Positions 23,396 through 38,056 are shown, counted from the stretch's first letter. The stretch is 64,000 nucleotides of DNA from Argentina anserina (GCF_933775445.1 NC_065877.1:23932001-23996000); one strand, 5' to 3'. Numbers and translations are program-made. Notes: generated by a model not told the origin, from the sequence alone.

Positions 23396-25117
23396 GATGT
23401 GCTTATCTGATTGCCATGTATATGCAAGGACAGAAAATGACAGAATAGAGGAAATGTTGAGACTATCTCAGGTTCAGTTATAGAGGAAATGTGCTTCAGC
23501 TTATCTGTAAATATTGCCTGTGGTGAGTATGGTGAGTTCCCCCTGCCCTGTTGGACAATCAGAGAGCTTGGGTTCAGCAGAAAAATGATATAAGTTATAC
23601 GTATATCCCTTCATCGAAATGATAAATAGTTATGCAAATTTGAACCCAATTCCATTTCCATTTTAGTTTCAATCAGTTTGCCTTGCAGGAGTAATTCAGT
23701 AAATGATCTTAAGTGGTTGTAAACAGCTCTCATACTATTTTATTAGCCAAAAGCGAGAAGGACGATGATATATTCAGTACTCAGTAGTAATGGGTTACAA
23801 TTACATGATACATATAGTCCAACTAGCAAAAACCCTTTTGGTAACGTCTATGAGAAGACGGAAAAGTCACCAAGGTACAGGGGAACTTCAGGCAAGTAAA
23901 AAAGCCACCGTCCCAGCATGGAGACGACCAAGCAATGAACAGTAAATCTTCCTGTTCGCATTGACCAAAAAAAAAGCTTCCTGTTCGCAGGCTCTTGTGG
24001 CCGAAACCACCAGTCCAATGGTCATCAGTACCTACCGACAACAACAATCCAACCCCAGTGAACCTTGATTCATTCAGGAACTTCACTTGCCGTGGGGAGC
24101 TTGTGTAATTGGTAAGCAACTAAGCACGAGAGTTGAGACCGCTTTGGGGGCAAAAGTGGCATAATGAACCCCCATCCATTATGCTGTTCCTCATCCATTG
24201 GAGAGATGTTGGTGCTATTGGTTCAGCTTCAGTCGCTGCGTACTTGGTCATGTATATGATCAACCTTTCCTGAGTTCCCCTCTCAAAAAAAAAAAGAGCC
24301 CCTCCCCTGAGCAATCGTCTTTGTTATGCTTGACGGGGCCAGTAAGCTTAGCAAATAGCGACCATTCGTTGCTATTGATGTCTAGGAGAATGTCAAGAGT
24401 ACTCTGAGCTAGCTTGAATGATCCGGCTGATAGTCTTACATGTTAAAACGAGGTGCAACCTGCCATTAGTAGATTGGAAAATAATACCAAAAAAATGTAC
24501 TGGTGAGGTCAAGCTTTTGTTGGACCATTGTTATTCATAAACTTGGTACTGCAGCGCAAAACTGAACTGAGATAATTGCCCAACATCATACAATTACCAT
24601 CCACAATTTAAATGCGCGATTTTCAGAACTAGATTTTGGAAACTCAATTCATAGCAAAAAAATTCAAATATTTGGTGCTTATACATAATCGAAGTTTGAT
24701 GAAATGGGAAGAGGATACAACAACTCCGGTTTTCTATTCTGACCGGATCTAGATAGAGTACTAAAATGAAATTCTGGAGCTCCTCGCTCAAATAACTCAA
24801 AAGTTTGGGAGCAGACATCCCAAGAAGAAGCCTCATCTAAAGATCAATACAAAAAATGTGATCAAATATAAAACCTAAACAAAAAATAAATTCTAGAAGC
24901 ACAACAATAGTAGATTATACACATTTTCAGATTAAAGTTTGGGAAGTATTAACTTCTTGCAAGCATTCTATCAACTTCGCACAAAACCCCAGTTTTCTCT
25001 GAACGAGGTGCAACCTACTCTGCTCTTGGACATGTTTCTGACATGGAGCTTGGTTTCGTGATTCACCAATCACATGGTGAACTTGCATTTCCCTCTAATT
25101 AACGTTTTCACTCACCT
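23396..25117. other. Space between converging RING and NAA15 genes
   Basis: It holds the 3' untranslated regions of both genes and about 1 kb with no recognised gene. Short frames at 23823-24407 and 24594-24836 show no family features. Confidence 0.5.
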
Positions 25118-28100
25118 TCATGATTCGATTTTGATGTCTTTAAATGCCTCCAAATTTCCATTTACTGCAATGGGGCCTGCATTATGTCCAGGGTCTGCAA
25201 GGTTCGCACTACCATTCTGGTTGTAAGCTGAATCAGGTACTGCAGAACTGCAACTGCCTTCAAAGTATGTTGAGTAAGGGAAGTACTCAGCGCACCGCTT
25301 TTTCCATCCTACAAAGAAAAGAGTTATTAGAGGAACCCCATATATTGAATCAGAAGAACTGTTCGTGACCTTTCACATTATAAGAAAGTGCTCTCAGATA
25401 CATGTGAACTAATGGAAAACAAGATTCATCCACACAGGGAAAATATGGAGACAAATAATTATGGTAACAAATACTTTTGACAAATGAGGTTGGAGCTATA
25501 CATCTGATGCCCAATACTTTCAGGTTTAAGCAGAAACACAACTTTACATACAGAACAAGTATAGGGTAAAATAAGTTCACCCAAGCAATTATATATGCAG
25601 GTTCTACCAGTCTTATGCTAAACTGTTTACAAAAGAAACAGAAGTATCTTCTAGTTGTGGTACTTACTCAAAGCAGCATCATCATCAACAAGGAACGTCT
25701 CAAGGAGCTTGTGTACAGTAATGCAATCCTTGATTTTCCACTCTCTGACTGGTCCAAGGGCTCCATTGGTACTGTGATATAAAATGAAAAGGATTCCGAG
25801 AATAATCAATCTTAAAGATCCCAAAAATTATAACTTTCATAAAATAAATATACGTAATGGAACAGGGCATTATTACTTGGGAACCATATTATTGTTAGAG
25901 TCTTCAATCAATGCAATAGACTCAGATTTCCTGCCAGGTTCCAAACAATACAGAGCTTCTGCAACTGCAGCTCTGTGCATCAAGGAATCTGCATTGAAAA
26001 CAAAAAACAAATAAATTATTGGCAAAAACAAAGACGTGGTTGTTTATGTTCCATTTTCAATGACAACCTTAAAGTCACCTTGATGATTCTTTAAGAAATT
26101 CATGTTTGCCTCCACCAATGAATTTCCCTGCAATTGACTATAAACCAATAGAAACAAATGTTTAGCATCAAAATGGGGCCAAGTGGGCAGAGATAGAGAG
26201 GGAGGGAACAAAGTAAACATACCTGATAAGTGGGCGCTCTGCTCCCAATACACTCCAAATCAGTGTCTCGGTATCCGATGTAGGAGCAGGCATCGAGTCC
26301 ACTTTATGGAAGAACTTAATCTGCCCATATTGAGGTCAAGAATAAAAGCCACTGGGTATCAGAGCAGAAGCCCCCACATATAAACATAGACCAACAACCA
26401 AACAGGCATAACTTACCAAGGAGCGATGTGAATCAGGGTGTTCCGCATTCAATCTAAGTAGCTGCTTCAGAGCCTAGAATTGAAAAAAACAAAGAAACAA
26501 GAAATAAATTAACAAATATAAGGATCTTGTGAATTGCTCAACTGACATAAATTTTTGTTGTTGGATCCAGACAATTGTATTTTTATTGTAATAGATGGAG
26601 AAGTAACAAATTACTTTCTTCCCATTTGTTACGTCTATTGGTTTAATATGTTAGTTAAATGAATTTTAAAATGAGAAAAAAAATTGATCAGACATCTCTG
26701 TCAACAGTCAAATATAACAGTACCTGGAAGGCTAGCAAAATTTTCTGCTTTCTCATATTTACTTCAAAAGAAAGCAAGTGTGTCTCTACAGTCTCGGGTG
26801 AATTCTTTTGAAGCAACTTCAAGTACTTTGTAGCTTCTGACATGGGATCATTGACCTGATTAATTATGTAACAGTGTAAGCGGCATTCTTATTATTTAAT
26901 AGAGGCCAAAAGGTACTTTTATGAACACTAAACTACTGGGATTTAGATTTTTTTACAAGATGTGGAAAAAAGATACATTTATACACATTATACTAGGGCG
27001 TAAGAGAAAATTAAGAACCTGCAACAACTTCTCCCCATGAGGATCTGGATCTACAGGCTTTACAGGTCTTTTTCCAGACTTTGATACAGTAACATTAGAT
27101 TCTTCAGTTTTACCCTCTGCCTCCTGACAAAAAGCAATATTTTAGTAAATAAGAAAATAGGAACAAAACAGAAACTCACACCACAAGCTACAAATACAAG
27201 ATATTATACTTTCTTCGCTCGTGCTTCTGCCTTCCTCTGTTTTTGCCTCAGTTTCTTTTTCTGAGAAGGCATCAATTTTGACATATCGTCATCTTCTTCA
27301 GATGTTGATTTTACAGGAGTATCATACAACTTTAAATAGCATCTGCATGTTATATTGAATCGTAAGTACCCTGAGATGAGAGTAAAAAACATAGCACATG
27401 TTCAACTGCACATGAAAGATCCACACTAAAAAACTAGGCGGCCCTAATTGGACCTCTAATTATTTACGACACATAACAATCAACTTTTATCTAATGAAAA
27501 TTCCAGGCAAATGCAACAATGTGACAGCAAGAAATAGAAACATAAATACAACACCTAAAAACATTCACTTCCATATGAAGTGATAAAATGAGCACTCTGA
27601 AACAGGAACCCACTTTCAAAGCCAACAACAGAGAAGTTCATAGTTCATCTAACCTGATGCTCCCAGATTGCAAAGCATGTAACATGACATCAAGGAAGAC
27701 AGAAAAAAAAATGGAAATTTTTTTTGTAAAAAACGAATATGCTTCACCTGATTGCCCCAGCTGCTGCTTTGTGAAAATATGCATGTGAATGCAACCGATC
27801 TTGGAATTTAAGCATTTCCACATAGGCACGCAGAGTCATTTTCCTCAAGCAATAAGAATGAAAGTCAAACTGGTCTTCTGTGATATCAGCATAGTGTTTC
27901 TCCACACCTAAAAATTTTTTCAGAGCTCGTCCAAGATCACCTTGCCGGAAATAACTTTCACCAGAAGCAAGCTCATACCTTAAGAAAAACAATAAACATA
28001 CATAAGTATCCTCCACCAGGATGACAATGAAAGTACAGTAGTACAAGATGATACGAACCACATGCACTGCATATCATGAAGGTTGTTGTGCTGATCACCA

Positions 28101-31100
28101 TCTTTCGTGAACAATACAGCAGTTTTCTCTGCCAAAGGAACCTTCAAAAAAGCACGCAAAACAAATCAGCTCCAAAGAATTTATAGAGGGTATGAAACAG
28201 CAGCTAGAAATTATGTGATTATGTAATTGTATCACTTTTATAATATATGGGGTTTGAATCAGAGAAAAGAGTTATTAGAGTAACCCCATATATTGAATCA
28301 GAAGAACTGTTCGTGACCTTTCACCATCTTTTATAGAAACTAGGCAAGTTGCCTGCGCGTTGCTGCAGGTGTATTGGCAGTGAGGTAAATAATAGGGGAA
28401 ACAGAGGTCCTTTTTCCAGGCTGCTGTGAACAGCACACCAAACCGGTCCAGTGGCAGAACGGTAAATTATACGGACCGGGAAACTAAATGAACAGTACCG
28501 GCCTGAGGCCGCTTTATATATAGGAAATTACTGAACTATGTGGCAGTTTTTTTTTTAATTCTTTCCAAGTGTGCCATTGCTTAACGTGACTTAATTAGAC
28601 CAACCCCTTGTTCATCCATTTTGTACAATTTTATTTTCTTTCATTTTTCAGAAAACAATCTATATATCGAGACAAAACTGGAATATATACATGTTGTGAA
28701 CAAAAGTTCACAAATAAAAAATTTTGCAAGTGGAAAGTATATAACACGGGCGAACTTGGAAAAAAAACTATTCCGCTGCTGCCTTCCATGTCTACAAGAT
28801 GGAAGACAGGCTTACAGTCCTACAAGCTGCTGAAACAGAAGACCAGAAAAAGGACCAACAAGCACTTTAAACACATCCATCCTCATCTCATATGCTATAC
28901 AAATATCAGATTATTTCTCTCCAGGAGTAATACCCAAATCACAAACAAACTCTGCAATCTTTTCTTCGTATTAAGAACCCTATGTCTATAATTGAAAATA
29001 ATTAATAATAACAATAAAAGAATTGATACTTAGGATAAAGAACAGGAGATGTGAACCTGATCAGCCTGCAGCATGCGCTTAACACATTCACTGTTTATGT
29101 ACCGATCTGCAAGATCCAAACATCTAGCTTCATCTGCCAATGCTGCAGCAGCAGCCAAATCACCAGCATGCTTCAAAAATCGGCTCTGGAAAAAAAAAAC
29201 ATGAGAATAATTTTTGGACAAAAGAAAGATACCAACAATACAAAATCACATGCTTGTATCAGTAACAGTTTCTCGATTCACTGTAAGAATTAGATTATGC
29301 TGTGAAAACCATTTACCATTAGGTTATAATTTATACAGCTATAAGGCAATGATGTACAGAGATAAACAACAACAGTAAAATGGATCAACCTACAGAAATA
29401 AAAGTGAATTAACTTAAGATTTTCCATGCGGTCTTGACACACGTGGCTAAACAATATAAAGGAAGAAAAGGTTTGTATGATATATTTAAAATAAAAAATA
29501 AAAAAATCATGTAGCAGAAAATGGTAATTTAACATTCCAAATTGCATTAAAATAATGCAACATACATTTAGTCTTAGATTACAACCCAGAGTTAATAGGT
29601 TCTAACAAATCTAAATGTTTTCTGGCACCATTGTTACGATTTATTTGATCACTTGAACAAAAAGTACCAATTGTTACTTCATACTTTTCAGTAGATACAT
29701 ACATGACTTATTAACCAATCTAATCTCAAGGCCAATTTCAATCCCATTGTCAAATACCACTGGATACATATAAATAAAAGCAAGATTCAGGTAAAATTGG
29801 AAGATAAAATAACAGCAAAAAAATAAGTAGATAGCCGACCTTGGCAGAGTATAAATCAATCACAGTTGGAGTATGCTCTATGGCCTCATCTATTTTAGAC
29901 AAAGCCATGTCAGATTGACCTCGTCTATCATAATGCTGCATCAACATAGAATCTATAAGCATATCCGAATTCAGAGACGCACAAACAGTAAGTTTGCAAG
30001 AAATTAGAAAAATAAAAGCATTAACAAAGGGAAGACAGTTACCTGAGCCAACAGAAACAATGCCCACAAAAGTGTCGAAGGGGGCTCCTTTTCTACCCTG
30101 CACTCAATGAAATCAACATAACATTAATATGAATTTTTCAAATCATCAAACGCTAGTATATTAAAGATTAACACATTCTACAGAAACAATTGCAATCAGT
30201 TGTAAAGCCAACAGCCAATCTAAACAAATTTGTTCAACATTATTTTCCAAAAATCAAATCCAAGGAATATCGCTATCTTATATTGATATATATTTGTAAA
30301 GTATTTAGAAAGAGTAGACATTGCGGAACTCCACTTTTGCACTCCAATATCAATGTTGAGTGCCAAAATCAGTATCATAAACTGGAAAAGAAACATTTAT
30401 GTGATTATGTAATTGTATGACTTTTAAGAAATGCATTTCTCTTTCAGAACAAAAAAAAAAGGCACTCTACACTGTTTTGTATAGCAAGCATCATTGGCAT
30501 AAAGAAATTAAGAAATCTTTAGAAGAAAACTTAAAACATAATTATTATGATCATATATACCTCCCAGGATATGCACCAGTCACCCGTACTGAATGCTCCA
30601 ACTCAAGGATAAGTTGTTCAAGAATGTCTGCCTGGATAACAATAGCATAGTTAAAAATACAAACCAAGAGTTGATGAGCACGGCAAAATACCATTCTATT
30701 TCACAATAACAAAAAATTAAACTATATCAAAAGATTAATAAGGATGTAAAGCTAACCTTTCCAGGGTGATCGTACAGAGGAGAAAGATCAGAGAATAATG
30801 AAGGAACTCCCTGAAACATCAAAGAGCATTGTCAACATAGATAACTAGAAAGGTTCTTAACTGTATTATTTTGTAAGATATCAAGTGGGAACCTTACTGA
30901 ATATAGGTAGGCAAATAAGTACTGTGTGAAAAGTAATGGATACATACCTTAGTAAGGAGAGGCCTGATATAGTTATTTGCTGCTTCTCGGAACTTTTCAC
31001 CTTGTAGAAAATCAAGTGGGATCCTCTGAAAAATAAATTGGGAAGGCAAAAGTAAGCTTTTCTGAGTTGTATAAAGAGAAATTATCATACATTTTATATT

Positions 31101-34100
31101 CATAAGAAAAATATTTTCGCTATACTGAAAGTATTGTCCGACAGAAAACTTTGGAGTAGGAACTTTCACATATTTACTGTTCTGAAGTTTTGGAGTTCAA
31201 TTTCTGATCAAAGTGTTATTTCCGTTCCATGTAGATTAACTTTCCTTTTGTGTCTTTATACAGAACAGAGAAAGTGTGAGATGCCCTCTAAGACAGGTCA
31301 ATGAGCAGCCCTGAAGCTATTTATTTCCTAACCATAAATATTACCCATCATATCTAAAGTACCAAGGGGTAAAAACGCAACGTTTTGCTACTAAGAGGAA
31401 ACATGTATATAAAAACCAGATACAATTTACGGGATTGTTCAGATAGTAGATAGTATTATTTTCTATCAATTTATTTTGAAAACATACTCCCCCCTTTCTT
31501 TTATCAATTAAACAAAAAGCTAAAGCGAACAAGTCTCAAAAGAAAGCATCATTTTGAGCAACAGAATAAGATGCTCAACTGATAAACTGGACAGCTGACA
31601 AACTAGATAGATCTAATTAAATTCACACAAAGGGAAAAAGAGAGAAATTTATATGCATATATAAAGAGAGGGAACTTGTTACCTTAACAGCGGAAGACCA
31701 GCTGTATTTCTGCGCCAGTGATTTGTACAAGTCATCTAACCTTTCTATTTCATCAGGTGAATGCTGGGAATTTTCTGCATTCAGCCCAAGGCATTTTTGT
31801 AGGCCTTGATAATATCTGAACATTTAAAATACTACATTAACACCACCATTAACCACAGCAAGGAGATGTGCACATGCATTTGCAAATAAGAGCCAAACAG
31901 AGAAACCATCAGCAAGAACGGAATCATTCATGTTTTCTCATTTTATAGCACTTGTGTGGGTAAACATATCAATTAATTTTCCCCAGAACTGACGATAATT
32001 TTTTTAGCTTTTAATGTAACATATAACAATGATAACAATATTAGGGGCTGGATTTGACATCTCTTCAAACCTTTTATCAAATGCAAGAATAGATACTGAA
32101 GACTGGTTGTACCTATAATTGTCAGGATTCATGGAAAGCAATACCCTATACAGTTCAGCACCCTCTTCTAGCCGACCAAGCTTCACCAAAAGAGCAACCT
32201 CTTGTTCTTTATAGTCCAATTTATCGACCTAGAAAGCATAAAAAAAAATACACATATATATAAGAACTAGAAATTCGACATATTTAAAGCATAACATTAA
32301 GCATCACATGTTGAACAGCAGAATGAGTAAATCAAACTTACTATTTTTGACTCTTTCTTATGCAATTCCTGGAGAGCTCTTTCCATTAAGCTGCTTTCCT
32401 CTAGCAATGAAACCTGACAAATGGACACAAAACCAACAGGGAAAAATAAAATGAAGAACATAAAACGTCACTGTGCTTCCAACAAAAATTAGAAGATTTT
32501 GGACCATGTCAAGATAATGAAATCATGGATCATAGAAATATTAACAATTAAGGATGCTACTATCATGAACTAAAAACTTGCCAAAGTTTATATGATGTCA
32601 GGCAGTAACACTATTATGACAATGACAACAATGTCTCCAAGATTCTGTATGTAATGGTCGTTCAGAAAGCTTTACTTGAAAAAGAAAATCCAATGATACC
32701 AATCAAAAGGAAATCCAGGATAGCATATTTCAAGTGTTTTTTCCCAGTTAAATAACCCTAGGATTGAATCTCAATCTGGCAAAAACAGTCCCTAACTTTC
32801 AGTTAACTATTTTAACATGACATAGACAAAACTCCCTATGCGCTCATCATCTATATGTCGATGACCAAAATTAAACACCTCAGTAGAATTAATTTATATA
32901 CCAATTTTGATATAATCAGCATAACTCTTTCTTTCTGAAGTTCAGAGGAAATAAGAATATCGCAAATAAATTCAACCAAGGGTACTCTTTTGCTTTTTTG
33001 GAACAATAAAACCCATCACAAGAACTCAGCATTATTGCAAATAAGAATATTGCACTAGATTCTGAGTAGTAACCTTTCTTAATGGAAAATCTAATCTCCA
33101 TTTGTACAGAGATGGAGATAACACATTTGTTTAATGTACAGACAACCCCCCCTACCCCCAAAAAAAAACAAAAAAAAACACACACCCCAACAACCCATAC
33201 GGATCCCAGAAAAATCACATATGGACTTGACATTCAAGAGTATACAGAGAATAGAGAAAAGTGAACTTTATATTAAAACCATTACTGAAAGTACCTTATA
33301 TAAAAGCATTTCCCCATGCTCACAACGTTCATTATCCGGAGGATGATCATCTTCTAGTGTTCCTTCATATGCTTCCAGAATTTCAACAGCTTTTAAGGCA
33401 CTATAGAATAACAAATAACTGATTAGACTCCTAGACTAAATCATTAAAATAACTAGCTTTGATCGGACTAAAAAACACTTTGTGTAACTTCAACACGTCA
33501 GCATAATAGCATCACTTACATACATGAAGTCTGAAAGTAATTTCAAATGCAGTACGAAGACATTCCAACTAGCTAGACTATATTTCAACTTGAACACATC
33601 ATCCTAGTAACATCACATTTTACAAGCCTGAATTCGAAAACTGATGTAAAAGTAGTTTCAAGGCATTATAACTGGTGAGCCTCAAACCTTCACGCCTAAG
33701 ATAAGCATTAGAATGGAAACAAACAGTATATGTAATATTAGAGCAAAATCATACTTTGAGTTTAAATGATGGGAAACTGCAAAGCCAATCCAATTCATGC
33801 GATGATTTGGTTTCAAGGTCAGGAGTTGCTGTCTTGTTTCAACAAATCCTGTCAAATCCCGCATTTGAGCCTGTACCATCATTGGTAAAATCCATCAGTT
33901 GCTAAATAAAAGCTAACAGAATACAGATAATAAGAAAAGCTAAACTTTCCAAAGGCTTGTAGGACTGGAAAAAAAAAGTACCACAACCATCATATCAGTA
34001 GCAAAAACAGCACGTGAAACCAGTGGAAATTACATATAAAGCAGCAAAACATCCTAGCAGACTTCAAACAAGCATGGTTTCAAAGCTCTAGTAAATCTGT

Positions 34101-36907
34101 GAGATAAAATCACTTAATTCAGGTGGAAAACTTGGGAGGAGTTATCAACACAACATCAGAAATTTTATTTTAACTCCATAATAGTGTCAGCCAGGAGACC
34201 GCATACTCATGGTCAACAACTCATGTTGACAATCAAAATACTTATATACCCATTGATTTCTTGCAGATTTAAGGAGAAGTAGTTAAGACACATTTCAAGG
34301 AACAATATACGAATAGTAGTTAAGACACACTCAAATGTATCAAATGATGACACTTTGATAGACATAGACTGACAGAATTTCGTGGACCACCAAGTGTTAT
34401 AGCCTCACAGGACTCCGACAGGCTAACACGGCCGTCAACAAAAGCTACAAATATATCATTGTCATAAAACTTTCAAAAGAAGTGCTTTTTTCCAGCAAAC
34501 CTTCATGATCACAAGCCATATAACATATAGGAGAAACCTCCGGCAAGCGTTACACACACACACATGGCCAAGAAAATGGTCATTAACTGTGAACCTCCCT
34601 CTAACAGTAGCCAAACAGATAAAATATTTTGAGACCAATGAGGTCTCTGATGACTCCAAAATTCAAACAACCATGAAAAATCATATACCAAGGTATATGT
34701 GGCAATTGATAGTCTGGAATATGCCATGTCAAGCATGAGTACGTTACCAAAGTCTTGTTTTCCTTGGTTCATAGAAGACTACGACTGCTTGAACGCTAAT
34801 TGATAAAAAATACAACAAACTCGTACTTTTGTTATAAGGTAGTGGCATCCAGAGCATACCTGTAAGAGAGACAGATCTCGTAGTATTTCAATATTGTCTG
34901 GATCTATCTTTAAGGCATTTCTATAGCATTTAATTGCCTCCCTGTACTCTCTGTCAGATCGATAAAGCAGACCATACACATGCCAGCAAACATGACTTTT
35001 GAGATCATTCTGCGTGCAGAAAACAATGTATTTGAGCAACGGGTTCGGAACCAATACTATAACATCATAAAAGTCAGAAATATCATCCTAACCTTTAGTC
35101 CTATTCGGACAAGTTCATATGCTTCAGATTTACGGTCCATGCAATTCAGTGTTAACCCCTTCATTGATAAAGTTTCTGAAAATAGTAGCATGAGTCATAA
35201 AAATTAAGTCTTGCCATTTTTGGGGAAAAAATATATAAATATATTATTGACAGAAAATATCTTCATGTGAAAAAGCAGTTTACCATATAACGAAGTTTAT
35301 AATAAATAAATTGAAAATTTAACAGAATCAAGTAACCACTCAAAGAACAACCAAACACAACATATCTGTTACCAACTCATGTATATTTAGCTCCAAAAAT
35401 CATACCACAGATATATACAAGTGAAATGATGCAGAAAGGATCATGCCATAACACACAAAAAAATCAAAATCAGAAAATTTTATGGGCAGAATAAATAAGT
35501 ACTAATTGTATTCGAGAAAGCATACCTCCATGGTCTGGGAACTTCTTCAATATGGCATCAGCTGCCTTCAGACCCTTCTTATACTGTTTAGTTTCATATG
35601 ATTTCTGAAGTGGCATGAACAGAAAGAAAATTTCAATTAGTTCTAGAAAGATTACAGGTAATTATTTGTGCTATAAAAAATCATTAGACTGCAAATCTAT
35701 GCATTTAAAAAATGTTAGTATAACACTCAACCAACACAACTTGGTAGGGAACTCATATGCATGTAGATAAGTCAACAGCTCATCAAAATTAATCTGTGCT
35801 TATGAATATGATACCTATTCCATCAATATACCACCCAATATAGTTCCATTAAACGCCAAACATATTTCCATCTTACAATTTCAAAATTGATTAAAAAGAA
35901 CAAACAAAGCCAGAGGGTAAATATATGCAATGCAGTCATGGAAGTGCACTTGGTAGAGTTTGAATTAAGTACTTGCCAATCCACAAAAGTCGCCATTTTT
36001 CTTTTTCTTTTATACGAATAGATAACGAATTTCACTGGAACTCAAGAAAATCATAATACAACAGGGTAGACAAGGAGTCACATATATGGTAAAGCTACAA
36101 TATAGCCTAGATAAAGTCGTAGACTATTGCTGCTTTTTTTTTAATTGTAAAGCATAGTACCTAAACTCCCCAATAACAAAAGCCAAAAGAGACGCCGATA
36201 ACCTAATTTTCATCCAAAGTAAAACCCGGCTCTTAACTTTCAAAATTTCTTTTATTTCTTTCCATCCACACCACCCAAACAACACCTACCACCCCAAATA
36301 ACCCTTGGCCTTTTTTTCACTTGTGAAAAGCAGAAGGTTAGTGGGGATTAGCAAAACCATCCTTCCTACCGAGCTCATCCGCATCACTCTCCAGCCTCCT
36401 AAGCTCTTTCCATGAAAACACGACAACTTCACAGGCACGAATACATGTCCAACACTCTCACCCTGCAACACTATACCACGCCAGACCACGACTGCACCTT
36501 CACAGGTCCATTATACATATATACACTTGGAAACCACACCCCTCGAATACTAAACACAGCCAAGTCAGTATTTCCTTATCATTTTCAATTCCCAATTTCA
36601 CCTCCAAGTCTACTTCAACACTATAACCAATCAAGCAACAAAAGTTAAACCTAAACCAAGAAATCAACTAAAGCTTGGCCTATCAATCACAAACATCCAA
36701 TCCATAGCAGGACAATAAATCTAGGGTTTTACTCATTCAACTTTTTTTATTATACGCAGTTTCTTTCTTAATCAGTTAGAGACTGTAATCGAGGTCGGGT
36801 TGTATTGACGACGAGTGAAGGAGAAAGAAAGAGAGGGAGGGAAATCGGAAGCTTACGACGATGAGCTTGAAGAGGTTGGCCTCTTTGGGAGGGAGTGAGG
36901 CGCCCAT
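25118..36907 (-). CDS. NAA15: NAA15, auxiliary subunit of N-terminal acetyltransferase A, with a one-base frame break in exon 6
   Basis: NAA15 is the TPR scaffold that anchors catalytic NAA10 to the ribosome for co-translational acetylation. Twenty-six exons can be placed, 5' to 3': 36907-36857, 35604-35526, 35175-35093, 35009-34860, 33870-33755, 33401-33295, 32413-32342, 32228-32113, 31815-31683, 31025-30948, 30810-30757, 30631-30561, 30097-30043, 29935-29840, 29185-29057, 28141-28059, 27978-27748, 27342-27210, 27123-27019, 26855-26724, 26473-26417, 26320-26223, 26137-26079, 25988-25877, 25771-25668, 25308-25118. All have GT/AG borders. Discounting one base in exon 6, they give 897 aa, which as I recall equals the Arabidopsis protein. 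Start [17 protein letters not shown] is typical. TPR-like helices fill the N-terminal two thirds ([37 protein letters not shown]), and a basic [17 protein letters not shown] follows residue 588. As written, exon 6 has AAA at 33362-33360 where AA keeps frame, giving a stop at 33349-33347 after 177 codons. Confidence 0.93.
28211..28530. repeat. Patchwork insertion in NAA15 intron 15
   Basis: 28211-28240 matches 30397-30426 (intron 12) with one mismatch. 28265-28324 matches 25317-25376 (intron 25, starting 9 bp inside the acceptor side) with one mismatch, in the same orientation. Directly after it, 28325-28530 is richer in GC (AAGTTGCCTGCGCGTTGCTG) and looks like a short mobile-element fragment, though I cannot name it. 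Confidence 0.7.
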
Positions 36908-36966
36908 TACTGCAGAGCGAGAGAGAGGGCTCCCAAGTCGAAGAGGTCTCCGACTGCGTCAAAGAG

Positions 36967-36969
<3 letters not shown>

Positions 36970-37017
<48 letters not shown>
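36970..37017. repeat. (GA)n tract in the NAA15 leader/promoter
   Basis: Nearly pure GA on the plus strand (CT in NAA15 sense) lies 63-110 bp upstream of the NAA15 start codon. CT-rich leaders are common in plant housekeeping genes. It may belong to the 5' untranslated region or core promoter. Confidence 0.8.
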
Positions 37018-37189
37018 TAAGGAAAGTGGTGGCGTTTATCTGCTGCAACCCTACTGCGAGGGAGAAGCAGAGAAATAGAGAGAGAATATAATATGACCCT
37101 GTTTTGGATTTTCCTTTTTCTTTTTCTATTTACTTTCGGGTTTTATGCTTGGTAGAGTGGTGGTGAACTTGTATTTTTATTTTTAATTA

Positions 37190-37370
37190 TGTTCCGGTAG
37201 AATTATTATTCTATTATTTTGTGTCTTAGCCTAATAGATTTTCTGTTAGTAAATATATTAGCATATTCATAGTAGATTAGAACTCTGAATTCTACGGGAT
37301 TGATTTTGTAATGCCTATATATATAGGCCCCCATATCATTTAATAATACACAATTTTTCATCCTGAAACA
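37190..37370 (+). repeat. 5' LTR of copia copy A
   Basis: It starts TGTTCCGGTAG and ends CCTGAAACA. It carries a TATATATATAGG promoter-like word near 37315 and TTTAATAATACAC. ACGTTATCACGCAC follows directly, the position of the primer-binding site. Confidence 0.85.
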
Positions 37371-38056
37371 CGTTATCACGCACTTTGCCCTAAAACCCTG
37401 AACTTTTAGAGCCCTAGAATTTTTTTTGTCTTCTCCACCGCCGGCCGCCTTCGTTTCCAGCCTCCGGCATCTTCCTGTCGGCGCAACCCCTGCCCGTCGC
37501 TGCAACCCCCCTGCACACAGCCCCCGCAGCCCCGCAGCTCCGCAGGGTCTCCTCCGTATTCGCTCCGTAAAAACATTCTTTTGCCCCGCAAGTCCCCGCA
37601 TCAAAGCATTCCAAATTGCTCTTCCCGCATATTCACGTAAGAAACGCGAACTTCACATGCAAAGTCTTCGCTCAAGAGAAGCCACTCCCGTCTTCTACAA
37701 ACCTTCAAAGGTAAATTTTTCATAAACGTTCCCGATGTTGAACGTATAGATATATTATATCGGGCGCTATTAGCATTTTTCTTGTCTTCGGCCTTTCTTA
37801 TAATGCCGATGAGACTATAGAGAGATAGGTATTCCCTTCTTGGTCGATGTTTTCTGTGTGACGGTCCTGGGGGAGTCACGATTTTTTTTAAGGGAAGATA
37901 ATCGATTTTCGTGTGGTCGCCTGAGTGCACCGCTGTTTTGGGTGTGATCGTGAGTATCGCCGTCTGCATTGATTTTTCTTGTGACCATATACGTCACCCC
38001 TTCTAATTCCTATATACTTGAATCTAATCGATTTCGTATTCGTTTTTGTAGATGTC

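Noticed and set aside
27588..27788. Plus-strand frames inside NAA15 introns and exons
   Set aside because: They are shadows of NAA15 exons or AT-rich intron frames with no motif.
36861..37091. Open frame rich in Glu/Arg over the GA tract
   Set aside because: It arises from the (GA)n repeat and lies antisense to the NAA15 first exon and leader.
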